Assembly (NCBI RefSeq): GCF_030409685.1
Contig: NZ_JAUFQJ010000024.1
Span: forward strand, 496,001 to 560,000
Origin: Ferruginibacter paludis
Lineage (GTDB): Bacteria; Bacteroidota; Bacteroidia; Chitinophagales; Chitinophagaceae
Length of the DNA: 64,000 nucleotides
Direction of reading: 5' to 3'
The position numbers were made by a program, and so were the translations under genes. Shown here piece after piece: positions 44,745-53,613 of this stretch (the stretch's first letter is position 1; each line of letters opens with the position of its first letter). The notes under the pieces are model-generated. The model saw only the letters and a list, made by a program, of their open reading frames with translations, ran no database searches and was not told where the DNA came from.

Positions 44745-47700
44745 TTATTTTTTAATAAAGTGAATATAATGGCTTTTCCCATTTTGTTCAAGCTGTATAA
44801 AATAATTTCCGGAATTTATCCCCTTTAACTGGTATGGCAAAATTAATTGATACTGTCCCTGGTTTTGTGTACCGCTGAACAGGCGTTGTATTCGCTGCCC
44901 GAGCGACGTAATCAATGAAAGGGTGACCTTGCCGCTGCCTGGTACAAGGTAATCAATCACCACCTCGCCTGCTGCAGGATCAGGTGAAATTTTAAGGCCG
45001 AATCCATCTTTTAGATTGGTAATGGTATTATTCCTCGAGGCGGTAGTAAACTGTGCATTGCTAAAATTACCGGCACCAATACCGGTACAATTGGCACTAA
45101 CTCTCCAGTCGTACGTTGTGGCTGGTGATAAATTTTCAATAGCAATACTACCTGCGGTGCTGTTCGATAAAACGTTTATCCAGCTGCTGCTGATGATGGC
45201 TTTATAATCTACCGAATAAAAAATGCCTGGTAAAGCTGCCCAGCTGAGATGAGCTGCTGTAAGTGTTACATCTGAAACCGCCAACGCTGTTGGAGGTGCT
45301 GGTGTTGCTTTTACAGTTACAGTAATTTCCGCCCGGCCACTTTCGCCGCAGTTGTTTCGCTCACTCACATAATAAGTAGTGTTACCAGCAACCTCTGTAG
45401 AAGGAACAATTGCAACAGAACTGCCAACGCCACCTGTAGCAACAGTATACCATAACAAATCAGTACCTGTTGCTGATAAAACAGCGGCGTTTTCATGCTG
45501 ACAATAAGCGACAGCTTCAACAACTACCGGCGTAGCAGGAAGTGCTGTTGTATTTACTGTGATAGATGCTCTCGGGCTTTCACACCCATTGTTAGTCTGA
45601 CTTACATAATAACTAACCGTCCCTGCAGCTGCAGTGGATGGTACCGGAGCAGTTGCAATACCACTGCCACCTGTCGCAGCGGTATACCACAATAAACTGG
45701 TGCCGGTGGCTGACAAACCACTGGCAGTTGCGTTTTGACAATAAGTGACCGATGAAGTAACCAATGGTATTGCAGGTGTCGCTTTTACAGTTGCAGTAAT
45801 AGTGGCCCGCTCGCTTTCGCAGCCGTTAACAGCCTGGGTAACATAATAAACTGCATTGCCTGTAATAGCAGTTCCCGGAACGGGTGCTGCTGTATTGCCC
45901 GTACCGCCGGTGGGTGCAGCATACCATAATAAACTGGTACCAGTGGCTGTTAAGGCCACCGCCGTAGTATTCTGGCAAAACATAACCGGGGTTGCAACAA
46001 CTGGCGCAGCTGGAACGGGAGAAATGTTTACTGTTATTGCAGCCCTTGAACTCTCCCCACAGCTCAGGGTTTGTGTAACATAAAAAATTGTTGTGCCAGC
46101 CGCAACGGTTGATGGAACGGGTGCTGTTGCAGAACCGGTGCCGCCTGTTGCCGTAGTGTACCACAGCAAGCCTGTGCCGGTTGCTGTAAGTGCAACAGGT
46201 GTAACTCCCTTGCAATAGTTAACAGGTGTAGTAATAACAGGTACTGGTGTTGTTGCTGATATATTAACAGTAACAGGCAGGCGTGAGCTTTCACAGCCGT
46301 TTGTTTGAGTTACATAATAATTAGTACTGCCAGTGGTTGATGTAACTGGTATCGGAGCGTTGGCAGTTCCTGTACCACCGGTGGCAGTAGTGTACCATAA
46401 CAAATTTGTGCCGGTAGCAGTAAGTGATGCAGCAACTGCATTCTGGCAATAATTTACCGGGCTTGTTGCAGTAGGCGCAACCGTTGCGCAAGTGGGAACG
46501 CTTACATACACATGGTATTCACCGGGCTGCAATGTGATTGATTGTGTTGCGGCTGTAAGATTAAAAGCATTGCCAGTGATACCATTCAGTCCCGTGCCTG
46601 TTCCGTTGCTTAAATAATTATTCCAGTCGCCGGCAGATTGAAAAGAGATGGTCCTGGTTTGCGGTAATACATCCAGGTTGGCTATTACGGTAACCTTAAT
46701 ACCTGCAGCCAAAGGATCTGCAATCTGTAATTTTCTGAACAAGCCGTTGTTATCATTAAAATCATATGTAAAACTGGGGTTATTAAAAACAGCAGGATTA
46801 TTCAATCTTAATTTTATCAGTTGCGCATAGGCATTCCATAATTTCAGCCTGTCCGCATCAGCCATATATTCCCAATGTGGCGGTTTATTGGCTACGTTGG
46901 AACCGCCAAAACCCAATGAAATGTCATACCCTCTTTCGCCAAACTGCCAAAACATTTTTGGCCCCGGCACAGTGAAGAAAACAGCCGCTGCTGCTGCCTG
47001 CCTGTCTAAAGCCGTGGCAACAGTTTTTACATTATAACCGCCTGCAATATTACCATATTGCTCATTTTTATACATCAGCCTTTCTTCATCATGGCTTTCC
47101 ATATATCCCATTTCAGATGGTGTGGTAAAGGCTCCCTGCGTACTGTTATATACAATTTTAGAAAAATCAGCATTGCTGGCATAGCCCATCGTATTCTGGT
47201 TATAGGTGGCATTATTGTTTCCCCACAGGATAAATCCTTTGGTGGCATATTCCTGTTCTTCCTGCCTTTGCTGCCCTAAAAATTCCAGTATCATGTACGT
47301 CCCGGGAAATTTCGGCACTATATAATCATAGTACCGGTTTAAATTGGCAACCCTCGTAGCATCATAATTTTCAACAGTGGTTGTACTGCTTTGTGTTTGA
47401 GTAAATCCTTTTGCCAGGTCAAGCCTAAAGCCGTCTACTTTATATTCTTTCAGCCAATATTCCATAGATCTTTCAACAAGATATTGTGTGGCGGTGGTAG
47501 TGTGGTTGAGGTCGTTAAATACGCTATATGGGTGCGGCGCATTCTGGTTAAACCAGGGACTGTTTGCAGCGGGTATTCCAGCGGTTGCATCCCAATATAA
47601 CCGGCCCTGCGGATTACTGTATGCGTCCATATGATTATATACCGCATCCAGGATTATAGCAATACCATTTTGGTGACACAGATCAATAAATTCCTTAAAC

Positions 47701-49112
47701 TTATTTTTTGTGCCATAAGCTTTATCAAGCGCACAATAAAAAGTTGGGTTATATCCCCAGCTTTCGTTTCCGGTGAACTCGTTTACCGGCATCAATTCGA
47801 TGGCATTTATTCCCAGCCGTTTAAAATAACCGACGGTATCAATCAGCATCTGGTAATTGCGGGCATCACCAAAATCACGTACCAATAATTCGTAGGTGAT
47901 CAGGTTTCGCTTATCCGGCTTTGTGAAGTTGGTTACCTGCCAGTTGTAGGCAGGCGCACATGTTTGCAGCACACTTACTATTCCATTTTTTCCTGCTGAA
48001 ACGTTGACATTCACCGGGTATGGCTTTAACGCTGGGTAAGTTGCTGCCGGAATATATTGGTCGTTGGCAGGATCCAGTATTTTTTCACTATACGGATCAG
48101 CAACATAAATTGCATTGTCGACAACATATTCAAAAGCATATTCCTGGCCGGAAGCAAGACCATTAATAGTGAGCCAGTAATAGTTACCGTCCGGTGTTTT
48201 ATTCATTTGAAAGGCAGCCTGCGGCATCCAGTTACTACCGGCAAAATCACCAATTACCATGGCATCGCTTTTATTCGGCGCATACAAAACAAGCGTTACT
48301 GAGGTGCAGTTAGAGGCATAATTAATTCCTTCCACAGCCCCTGAAGGTAATGGCGCTACTACGGTAACAGGGGCTATATAAAAATTGACCGTATCGTAAT
48401 AACTGACACCGCTTAAAACAAGTTCTGATATAAGTTGCTGGTTACCTGTTGCGGTTACCAATGCATTGCCGGTAATGGTGGCAACCCCGCTCAAAGGGCC
48501 CGTAATTTTTGTTCCGTTATAGTATAAATTTAAAATGCCTGTAGTAGTAGAAGCTGTGGCCGCAACAGCAACAGTTTGGTTTATAGTTGCTGTAATTGGT
48601 TCGTGAGAAATTGTGTTGGTCGGTACAATCAGCGGTGTAGTAAATTGGATATGATTGCTGCCGGCTGCATAAATGGGCACGTACATATCCGAACCATCCG
48701 CATTTTTTTGCACCAGGTTTCCCGCTGCATCCCTGAAAAGTAACGCTATTTTTAAAATAGTTTCCCCCGCGGGAACGCCGCCAGCACCTGAATTAAAATA
48801 TGCCCTAGGGTTGGTGATTATAAACGACCACTTATTACTACCAAGTGAAGTTGCTACCGGCGCCGTTGTGGATGCCCAGGTTGTGGGTACATATTTCCAG
48901 TCGCCCGGCGTTGTGCTAAGGTTAGTGATTACGCCCAAATGCATGTAGACAGTACCGGTATAGCCTTTCAATGCCTGGTTGCCTTTTGTTGCGTCAACAG
49001 TGATTGTTATGGTAGAATTATCGCCTGGAAATTGAGGAGACCAGGAAAGTAACTGTGCATGGGAAGTAAAAGCAAAAAAAAGAATAATAAGCAGCTGCAG
49101 AGTTTTTTTCAT
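44745..49112 (-). CDS. T9SS-exported GH13 alpha-amylase with five Ig-like repeats
   Basis: This 1455-residue enzyme has a signal peptide (MKKTLQLLIILFFAFTSHAQ), N-terminal beta domains including a CBM48-like segment (YAPNKSDAMVIGDFAGSNW), a GH13 barrel (about 400-770) and a beta domain. All four GH13 regions are intact: LDAVYNH, GFRLDLAKG (nucleophile Asp), ILEFLG (acid Glu) and MESHDEE. Five Ig-like repeats of about 80 residues follow (roughly 882-1267), each with a YC and a GCES or CGES cysteine pair and LLWYTTATGG-like core. An FN3-like domain and a Por secretion C-terminal sorting domain (LKISPDPAAGEVVIDYL to the end) complete it. It should act on starch or pullulan at the cell surface. 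An ATG at 49121 is the alternative start. Confidence 0.93.
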   Translation of the reverse strand: MKKTLQLLIILFFAFTSHAQLLSWSPQFPGDNSTITITVDATKGNQALKGYTGTVYMHLGVITNLSTTPGDWKYVPTTWASTTAPVATSLGSNKWSFIITNPRAYFNSGAGGVPAGETILKIALLFRDAAGNLVQKNADGSDMYVPIYAAGSNHIQFTTPLIVPTNTISHEPITATINQTVAVAATASTTTGILNLYYNGTKITGPLSGVATITGNALVTATGNQQLISELVLSGVSYYDTVNFYIAPVTVVAPLPSGAVEGINYASNCTSVTLVLYAPNKSDAMVIGDFAGSNWMPQAAFQMNKTPDGNYYWLTINGLASGQEYAFEYVVDNAIYVADPYSEKILDPANDQYIPAATYPALKPYPVNVNVSAGKNGIVSVLQTCAPAYNWQVTNFTKPDKRNLITYELLVRDFGDARNYQMLIDTVGYFKRLGINAIELMPVNEFTGNESWGYNPTFYCALDKAYGTKNKFKEFIDLCHQNGIAIILDAVYNHMDAYSNPQGRLYWDATAGIPAANSPWFNQNAPHPYSVFNDLNHTTTATQYLVERSMEYWLKEYKVDGFRLDLAKGFTQTQSSTTTVENYDATRVANLNRYYDYIVPKFPGTYMILEFLGQQRQEEQEYATKGFILWGNNNATYNQNTMGYASNADFSKIVYNSTQGAFTTPSEMGYMESHDEERLMYKNEQYGNIAGGYNVKTVATALDRQAAAAAVFFTVPGPKMFWQFGERGYDISLGFGGSNVANKPPHWEYMADADRLKLWNAYAQLIKLRLNNPAVFNNPSFTYDFNDNNGLFRKLQIADPLAAGIKVTVIANLDVLPQTRTISFQSAGDWNNYLSNGTGTGLNGITGNAFNLTAATQSITLQPGEYHVYVSVPTCATVAPTATSPVNYCQNAVAASLTATGTNLLWYTTATGGTGTANAPIPVTSTTGSTNYYVTQTNGCESSRLPVTVNISATTPVPVITTPVNYCKGVTPVALTATGTGLLWYTTATGGTGSATAPVPSTVAAGTTIFYVTQTLSCGESSRAAITVNISPVPAAPVVATPVMFCQNTTAVALTATGTSLLWYAAPTGGTGNTAAPVPGTAITGNAVYYVTQAVNGCESERATITATVKATPAIPLVTSSVTYCQNATASGLSATGTSLLWYTAATGGSGIATAPVPSTAAAGTVSYYVSQTNNGCESPRASITVNTTALPATPVVVEAVAYCQHENAAVLSATGTDLLWYTVATGGVGSSVAIVPSTEVAGNTTYYVSERNNCGESGRAEITVTVKATPAPPTALAVSDVTLTAAHLSWAALPGIFYSVDYKAIISSSWINVLSNSTAGSIAIENLSPATTYDWRVSANCTGIGAGNFSNAQFTTASRNNTITNLKDGFGLKISPDPAAGEVVIDYLVPGSGKVTLSLITSLGQRIQRLFSGTQNQGQYQLILPYQLKGINSGNYFIQLEQNGKSHYIHFIKK
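45312..46469 (-). repeat. Five tandem Ig-like repeat units inside the amylase gene
   Basis: The DNA encodes five consecutive homologous units of about 230-250 bp, each beginning near a YCQN or YCKG codon run and containing a LLWYTTATGG-type core. The fourth and fifth units are more divergent than the first three. Confidence 0.85.
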
Positions 49113-49123
49113 GTGGCGCATTT

Positions 49124-49144
49124 AATGTGTAAATTAAACACATT
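49124..49144. promoter_or_regulatory. Operator upstream of the amylase gene
   Basis: AATGTGT-AAATTAA-ACACATT is a perfect 7-7-7 palindrome ending 12 bp before the amylase ATG at 49112. Its core TGTGTA-AATTA-AACACA differs by one base from the perfect susC operator. On the minus strand TATTTTG lies a short distance upstream, so the site would sit just after the transcription start. Confidence 0.65.
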
Positions 49145-49313
49145 ATCGACAGTGACAAAATAAAAATGCGGCTTCTGTTTTATTTATTTTATTTTTTAAA
49201 AAGAGATTTGCCCTGTTGTGCATATAATTCCGGATGGATAAAAAAGCGACCGTATTAATTTATGTGTAATTATTAGTAATTGAATTCTATAATTTTACAG
49301 CAGCAACAGTTAT

Positions 49314-51416
49314 ATGTACGACAACAGCCAAACGAAAAAATTACAGTCCAAAACCAGTGATTGGTTATTGGCTGCCAGGGAAAAGAGCGACCCGGTTACC
49401 ACGGGCAAGGTTGACAGCCTCCGGGAAATACTTCGCTTTCATGAATACCGGTACTATGTACAAAACGATCCGCTTATCAGCGATGAAGAGTATGATATTT
49501 TATACAAACTGCTGGAAAAATTTGAAAAGGTCCATCCCGAACTGGTCACTCAGGACTCTCCTACACAAAGAGTAGGCAAAGGGCTGGTAAGCAGTTTCCC
49601 AAAAGTGCAACACCTGGTGCCAATGCTATCTTTAGAAAATTCATACAATGCCGATGATTTGCTTGACTGGGACAGGAAAGCGAAAGAACTCTCAGGCCTT
49701 TCCGAAATTGAATATTGTGTAGAACCTAAATTTGATGGCGCCAGTATTTCACTGATATACGACAATGACCAGCTGTATCGTTCTGCTACCCGGGGCGATG
49801 GTGTGGTCGGTGATGAAATTACCATCAATACGCGGCAAATAAAATCTCTGCCGCTCAGCGCCAAATTCAGCAGTTATGGTATTGAGCAAATTGAGATACG
49901 GGGTGAAGTACTGATCAATAAAAATAATTTTAAAAAATTCAACGATAAATTAATTGAAGAAGGGATTCCGCCATTTGCCAATCCCCGCAACTCTGCCGCC
50001 GGGTCGTTGCGTATAAAAGATACCGCGGAAGTTGGGCGGAGAAACCTGGAAGCTTTTTTATACCATGTAAGCTATATAACTGCTACGGACACGCGCCAGC
50101 CAACTACTCACTCCGGCATGCTTGAAATGCTTTGGAACCTGGGATTCAGAAGTCCTAAAAAAGAAATGTTGGTGGTAAAGGGAATAGACAAGGTGATTCA
50201 GCATGTAGAAGATTTTGAAAACAAACGCGACACGTTGCCTTATGAAATTGATGGAATGGTGGTGAAAGTGAATGATCTGCAATTACAGGAGCGGCTGGGG
50301 ATGACATCCCATCATCCACGCTGGGCAATTGCTTTTAAGTTTAAGGCGCGCCAGGCAACCAGCAAATTACTAGGCGTTAACTTCCAGGTGGGCCGGACCG
50401 GGGCAGTTACCCCTGTTGCAAGAATTGCCGCAGCAGCAGTTGGCGGTGTTACCGTAACAAGTATCTCCATCCACAATGAAGAATACATTAAGGAAAAGCA
50501 GCTGATGCTGGGCGATACTATTCTCATAGAACGCAGCGGCGATGTAATACCACAAATTGTAAAATCATTTACCGAGCTCCGAACTGGTTCAGAAGAAGCC
50601 ATACAATTTCCAACAAGCTGCCCCGTTTGCAGTCACCAGTTATTTAAGCCGGAAGGTGAAGCCGTTTGGCGCTGCATTAATATCAATTGTCCCGCACAGG
50701 TGGTGGAAAGAATTATTCATTTTGTAAGTAAAGATGCAATGGATATTAAAAGTTTTGGAGAGGCCAATGTGCGCAAATTCTTTGAGCTTGGTTTATTAAA
50801 AGATGTTCCGGGTATATATGAACTGGATTACGAAGTCATTGGTCAGTTACCAGGCTTTGGAAAAAAATCGCTCGACAATTTGCAGGCAGCAATCACGAGC
50901 TCCAAATCGCAGCCCTTACATCGGTTAATATATGGTTTGGGTATCCGTTATGTTGGTGAAACCACGGCTAAAACACTGGCTAATTTGGTAAATGATTTGA
51001 TGGAGTTTACAGATTACACAGAAGAACAATTGCAGCAGGCCGAAGACATCGGAGTTAAAGTAGCGGGAAGCATTTACCGCTTTTTTCACGATGCGGAAAA
51101 TCTGCACATGCTTCGAAAGCTGGAACAATTGGGCATTTCACTAAAAAATCAAAAGAAACAGGTAATTGTAACCGATACGCCGCTGGCCGGACAAACCTTC
51201 TTGTTTACTGGTACGCTTAACAGGCTTAAAAGAAGCGACGCGGAAGAAAAGGTGGAAGAAAACGGCGGAAAATTAGTCAGTGGTGTCAGCAGCAAATTAA
51301 ATTATTTGGTTGTGGGGGATGATGCTGGCAGCAAACTGGAAAAAGCAAAAAAAATTCAAACCATTAAAATAATTAGTGAAGAAGAATTTATAAAAATGCT
51401 GCCCCAGGAAAAATAA
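49314..51416 (+). CDS. ligA: NAD-dependent DNA ligase
   Basis: The 700-residue enzyme seals nicks using NAD. In order it has the Ia domain (ILRFHEYRYYVQNDPLISDEEYD), the adenylation motif EPKFDGASISL with the nucleophilic Lys, TRGDGVVGDEIT, the OB fold, a four-cysteine zinc finger (CPVCSHQLF ... CININCPAQV), helix-hairpin-helix repeats (LPGFGKKSLDNLQAAI) and a C-terminal BRCT domain (GQTFLFTGTLNRLKR). The length is normal. It is the only essential-type gene between the amylase operon and the HNH-like gene. Confidence 0.98.
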   Translation: MYDNSQTKKLQSKTSDWLLAAREKSDPVTTGKVDSLREILRFHEYRYYVQNDPLISDEEYDILYKLLEKFEKVHPELVTQDSPTQRVGKGLVSSFPKVQHLVPMLSLENSYNADDLLDWDRKAKELSGLSEIEYCVEPKFDGASISLIYDNDQLYRSATRGDGVVGDEITINTRQIKSLPLSAKFSSYGIEQIEIRGEVLINKNNFKKFNDKLIEEGIPPFANPRNSAAGSLRIKDTAEVGRRNLEAFLYHVSYITATDTRQPTTHSGMLEMLWNLGFRSPKKEMLVVKGIDKVIQHVEDFENKRDTLPYEIDGMVVKVNDLQLQERLGMTSHHPRWAIAFKFKARQATSKLLGVNFQVGRTGAVTPVARIAAAAVGGVTVTSISIHNEEYIKEKQLMLGDTILIERSGDVIPQIVKSFTELRTGSEEAIQFPTSCPVCSHQLFKPEGEAVWRCININCPAQVVERIIHFVSKDAMDIKSFGEANVRKFFELGLLKDVPGIYELDYEVIGQLPGFGKKSLDNLQAAITSSKSQPLHRLIYGLGIRYVGETTAKTLANLVNDLMEFTDYTEEQLQQAEDIGVKVAGSIYRFFHDAENLHMLRKLEQLGISLKNQKKQVIVTDTPLAGQTFLFTGTLNRLKRSDAEEKVEENGGKLVSGVSSKLNYLVVGDDAGSKLEKAKKIQTIKIISEEEFIKMLPQEK

Positions 51417-51506
51417 TTTTTTATTTTTATAGCAGCTTGTTTTTGCATAACAATTCAGCAGTATTTGTTTTTACAACCCAGTAAAAAAGAACTAAAAATT
51501 TGCTGT

Positions 51507-52070
51507 ATGATAAAAAAACTCCCCGGTGAAAAATGGAACGTTTTACAGTTTAACGGTTATAAGGCATTGCGAAAAAAATATGCTGTTTCTTCTCATGGCC
51601 GTGCAGCAAGTTATAGCGCGGACATACATACTGATGGTCAACTGCTGAATGGTTCGCTCACTTCAGGCTACCCCACGTTAAACTTTCACCTGCCCGATGG
51701 CAGCGGCACTCTCTATCTCCACCGGGAAATTGCCAGGCTGTTTTGTAAAATGCCTTCTTCAAAACACAGTTACGTTATTCATCTTAACCATAATAAAAAA
51801 GATAACCACTACACCAACCTGCAATGGGTAACGGCTGATGAGGTAGGTAGGCATCAGCAAAACAGCCCGCAAAAAATTGCCTATAAAAAAAGACAGGCTG
51901 GCAAAACCGAAGGACTTAAACTAAACGTTTCAAAAGTAAAGCTGATAAAAGAAGCCATCAGCAACCCAAAAAGAAAACTGACTTATAAAATGATAGCTGC
52001 CAAATATAACGTCAGTGAAATGACATTGTACAGAATTAAAAGTGGCGAAAACTGGGCAGGTGTAAAATAA
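51507..52070 (+). CDS. NUMOD4/HNH-like protein with C-terminal helix-turn-helix
   Basis: The 187-residue protein begins with a NUMOD4-like segment (GEKWNVLQFNGYKALRKKYA followed by VSSHGRAASY), continues with an HNH_3-type core (IHLNHNKKDNHYTNLQWVTA, about 91-110) and ends in a helix-turn-helix (LTYKMIAAKYNVSEMTLYRI). In active HNH_3 enzymes the core usually reads DH-I-D/N-G-N; here the first acidic residue is Ile91, while His92, Asn94 and later Asn residues remain. It may therefore bind DNA without cutting efficiently. The ATG at 51507 was preferred over a TTG at 51465. There is no intron or self-splicing element nearby, so it is not an obvious homing gene. Confidence 0.75.
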   Translation: MIKKLPGEKWNVLQFNGYKALRKKYAVSSHGRAASYSADIHTDGQLLNGSLTSGYPTLNFHLPDGSGTLYLHREIARLFCKMPSSKHSYVIHLNHNKKDNHYTNLQWVTADEVGRHQQNSPQKIAYKKRQAGKTEGLKLNVSKVKLIKEAISNPKRKLTYKMIAAKYNVSEMTLYRIKSGENWAGVK

Positions 52071-52125
52071 TCTTTCGTTCCAAAAAACAAGATAAACACA
52101 ACTCCTTCTTACTTATTTATTGCCC

Positions 52126-52133
52126 TACATTTG
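52126..52133 (+). promoter_or_regulatory. Promoter element of the DUF2461 gene
   Basis: TACATTTG matches TAnnTTTG and overlaps a possible GTG start at 52133, which supports the ATG at 52151. No well-placed upstream TTG is seen. Confidence 0.5.
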
Positions 52134-52150
52134 TGACAAAAAAAATAACA

Positions 52151-52813
52151 ATGCTGCAATCCGCAACCATCCGTTTTTTAAAAGACCTACAGGACAATAA
52201 CAACAAGCCCTGGTTTGATGCCCACCGGCAGGTATACGAAAATGCAAAAGCCGATCTGCAGAAATTGGTTGGCCAGTTAATTCCTGCTATCGCAGGTTTT
52301 GATGAACCCATTGGCACCCTCCAGGTAAAAGATTGTACGTTTCGCATCAACCGCGATGTTCGCTTTAGTAAAAACAAAAGCCCTTATAAAAATAATATGG
52401 CCGCTTACTTTAGCCGTGGTGGTAAAAAGGCGAGTGTGGCCGGCTATTATTTTCACTGCGAGCCAGGCAAGAGTTACGCTGCCGGTGGCTTTTATTCGCC
52501 CATGCCTACGGAGCTTGCTAAAATACGCCAGGAAATTGATTACAATTTTAATGAATGGAAAAAGATCATTGACAACAAAACATTTAAAAAATATTTCCCC
52601 AATGGGGTGGATGGTATTGAATCCTTGCAAAGACCTCCAAAGGGATATGATGAAACAAACCCGGCCATTCACTATCTTAAGATGAAACACTTCATTGTGA
52701 GTAAGCCCTTTACAGATGCAGAACTGCAAAGCAAAACGCTGGTAAAAGATGTGGCCAAAGTTTTTGAAACTATGAAACCAATGCTCGATTTCTTAAACCT
52801 TGCCGTGGAATAA
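52151..52813 (+). CDS. DUF2461 family protein
   Basis: The 220-residue protein matches the DUF2461/TIGR02453 family: FLKDLQDNNNKPWFDAHRQV near the start, the central CTFRINRDVRFSKNKSPYKN and the YYFHCEPGKSYAAGGFYSP strand. The family is widespread and has no known biochemical role. The ATG at 52151 gives the standard N-terminus MLQSATIRFLKDLQ. It is convergent with the PorG-like gene. Confidence 0.9.
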   Translation: MLQSATIRFLKDLQDNNNKPWFDAHRQVYENAKADLQKLVGQLIPAIAGFDEPIGTLQVKDCTFRINRDVRFSKNKSPYKNNMAAYFSRGGKKASVAGYYFHCEPGKSYAAGGFYSPMPTELAKIRQEIDYNFNEWKKIIDNKTFKKYFPNGVDGIESLQRPPKGYDETNPAIHYLKMKHFIVSKPFTDAELQSKTLVKDVAKVFETMKPMLDFLNLAVE

Positions 52814-52857
52814 TTTAACTGCCGCATCACCGGTTTACCTTTATAAATGCCGGTTTC

Positions 52858-53613
52858 TTATCGCTTTATCACAGGGCAAGGCAACCCTTTGTTTTTATTA
52901 AATTTAAAAACTATCCCAATGGTATGCGATTGGTAAAAATCTTTTTTATCAGGGTTTGCCACCTGGCTAAAACCATCCAGGTAATCAGTAAAAGTGTACC
53001 TGAAATTTGTTTCTGCAGTTAAGGATATATTGGATGTTAAAAAATATTCTACTCCAATACCAGCTGGTACAACCAAAATAGTCCGTGGAGGTGTTCTGTT
53101 CATGTCCACGGCAAGGCCAGTCGTTACCTGTGGTTCATTTACAAAAAAAGATTTGTTTAAATTACTGCTGCGGTCAATATTCAAAAAGCTTATCCCAACG
53201 CCCCCCAAAATATAAGGCGAGAAACGGTTGCCAATTTCATTGCCGTTATTGCCAAACATATTCCAAACCATTAGTTCAGAAATTTCTGTAACAGGTGAAG
53301 TAAAGCGCAGGTTGCGTTGCTGGCGGTATGCGGGGCTGCTGTATCTGGCATCGGAACCCAGCAAACGCCCGGTAGCAATATTCGTCCGTAAAAGGAAGGA
53401 TGGATTTAAAATGCGGGAAATATAAAAACCCAAAGCTGGTTTCAGCGTTTTGTACGATCCAAAAGTTTCAGGTGTAAGGTCGCCCTGGTAAACAAATGTA
53501 CCTGCGTTAACACCCACCTGCCAGTTGCTTAAATTCAACTGCGCCTGACAAATGGAAATGTTTCCCATCAATACGGCAATAGTAAAAAAACCTGCTTTGT
53601 TTGGTTTACTCAT
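52858..53613 (-). CDS. PorG/DUF6089-like outer-membrane protein
   Basis: The 251-residue protein has a signal peptide (residues 1-25, ending ICQAQ) and a predicted beta barrel. The order WQVGVNAGTFVYQGDLTPE, GFYISRILNPSFLLRTNI, GRLLGSDARY, RNLRFTSPVTEISELMVWN and SPYILGGVGISF resembles the DUF6089 family, whose member PorG is part of the type IX secretion machinery. Family members often have lineage-specific copies with other roles, so a T9SS function is only possible. The amylase in this window does carry a T9SS sorting signal. Confidence 0.7.
   Translation of the reverse strand: MSKPNKAGFFTIAVLMGNISICQAQLNLSNWQVGVNAGTFVYQGDLTPETFGSYKTLKPALGFYISRILNPSFLLRTNIATGRLLGSDARYSSPAYRQQRNLRFTSPVTEISELMVWNMFGNNGNEIGNRFSPYILGGVGISFLNIDRSSNLNKSFFVNEPQVTTGLAVDMNRTPPRTILVVPAGIGVEYFLTSNISLTAETNFRYTFTDYLDGFSQVANPDKKDFYQSHTIGIVFKFNKNKGLPCPVIKR

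Noticed and set aside
49262-49282. TGTGTAATTATTAGTAA upstream of ligA as another operator of the Nudix regulator
   Set aside because: Only the left arm matches; the right arm differs at several positions and ligA is not a plausible target.
51507-52070. The HNH-like gene as part of a group I intron or intein
   Set aside because: Both flanking genes are intact and uninterrupted, and no intron core or intein splice motifs are seen.
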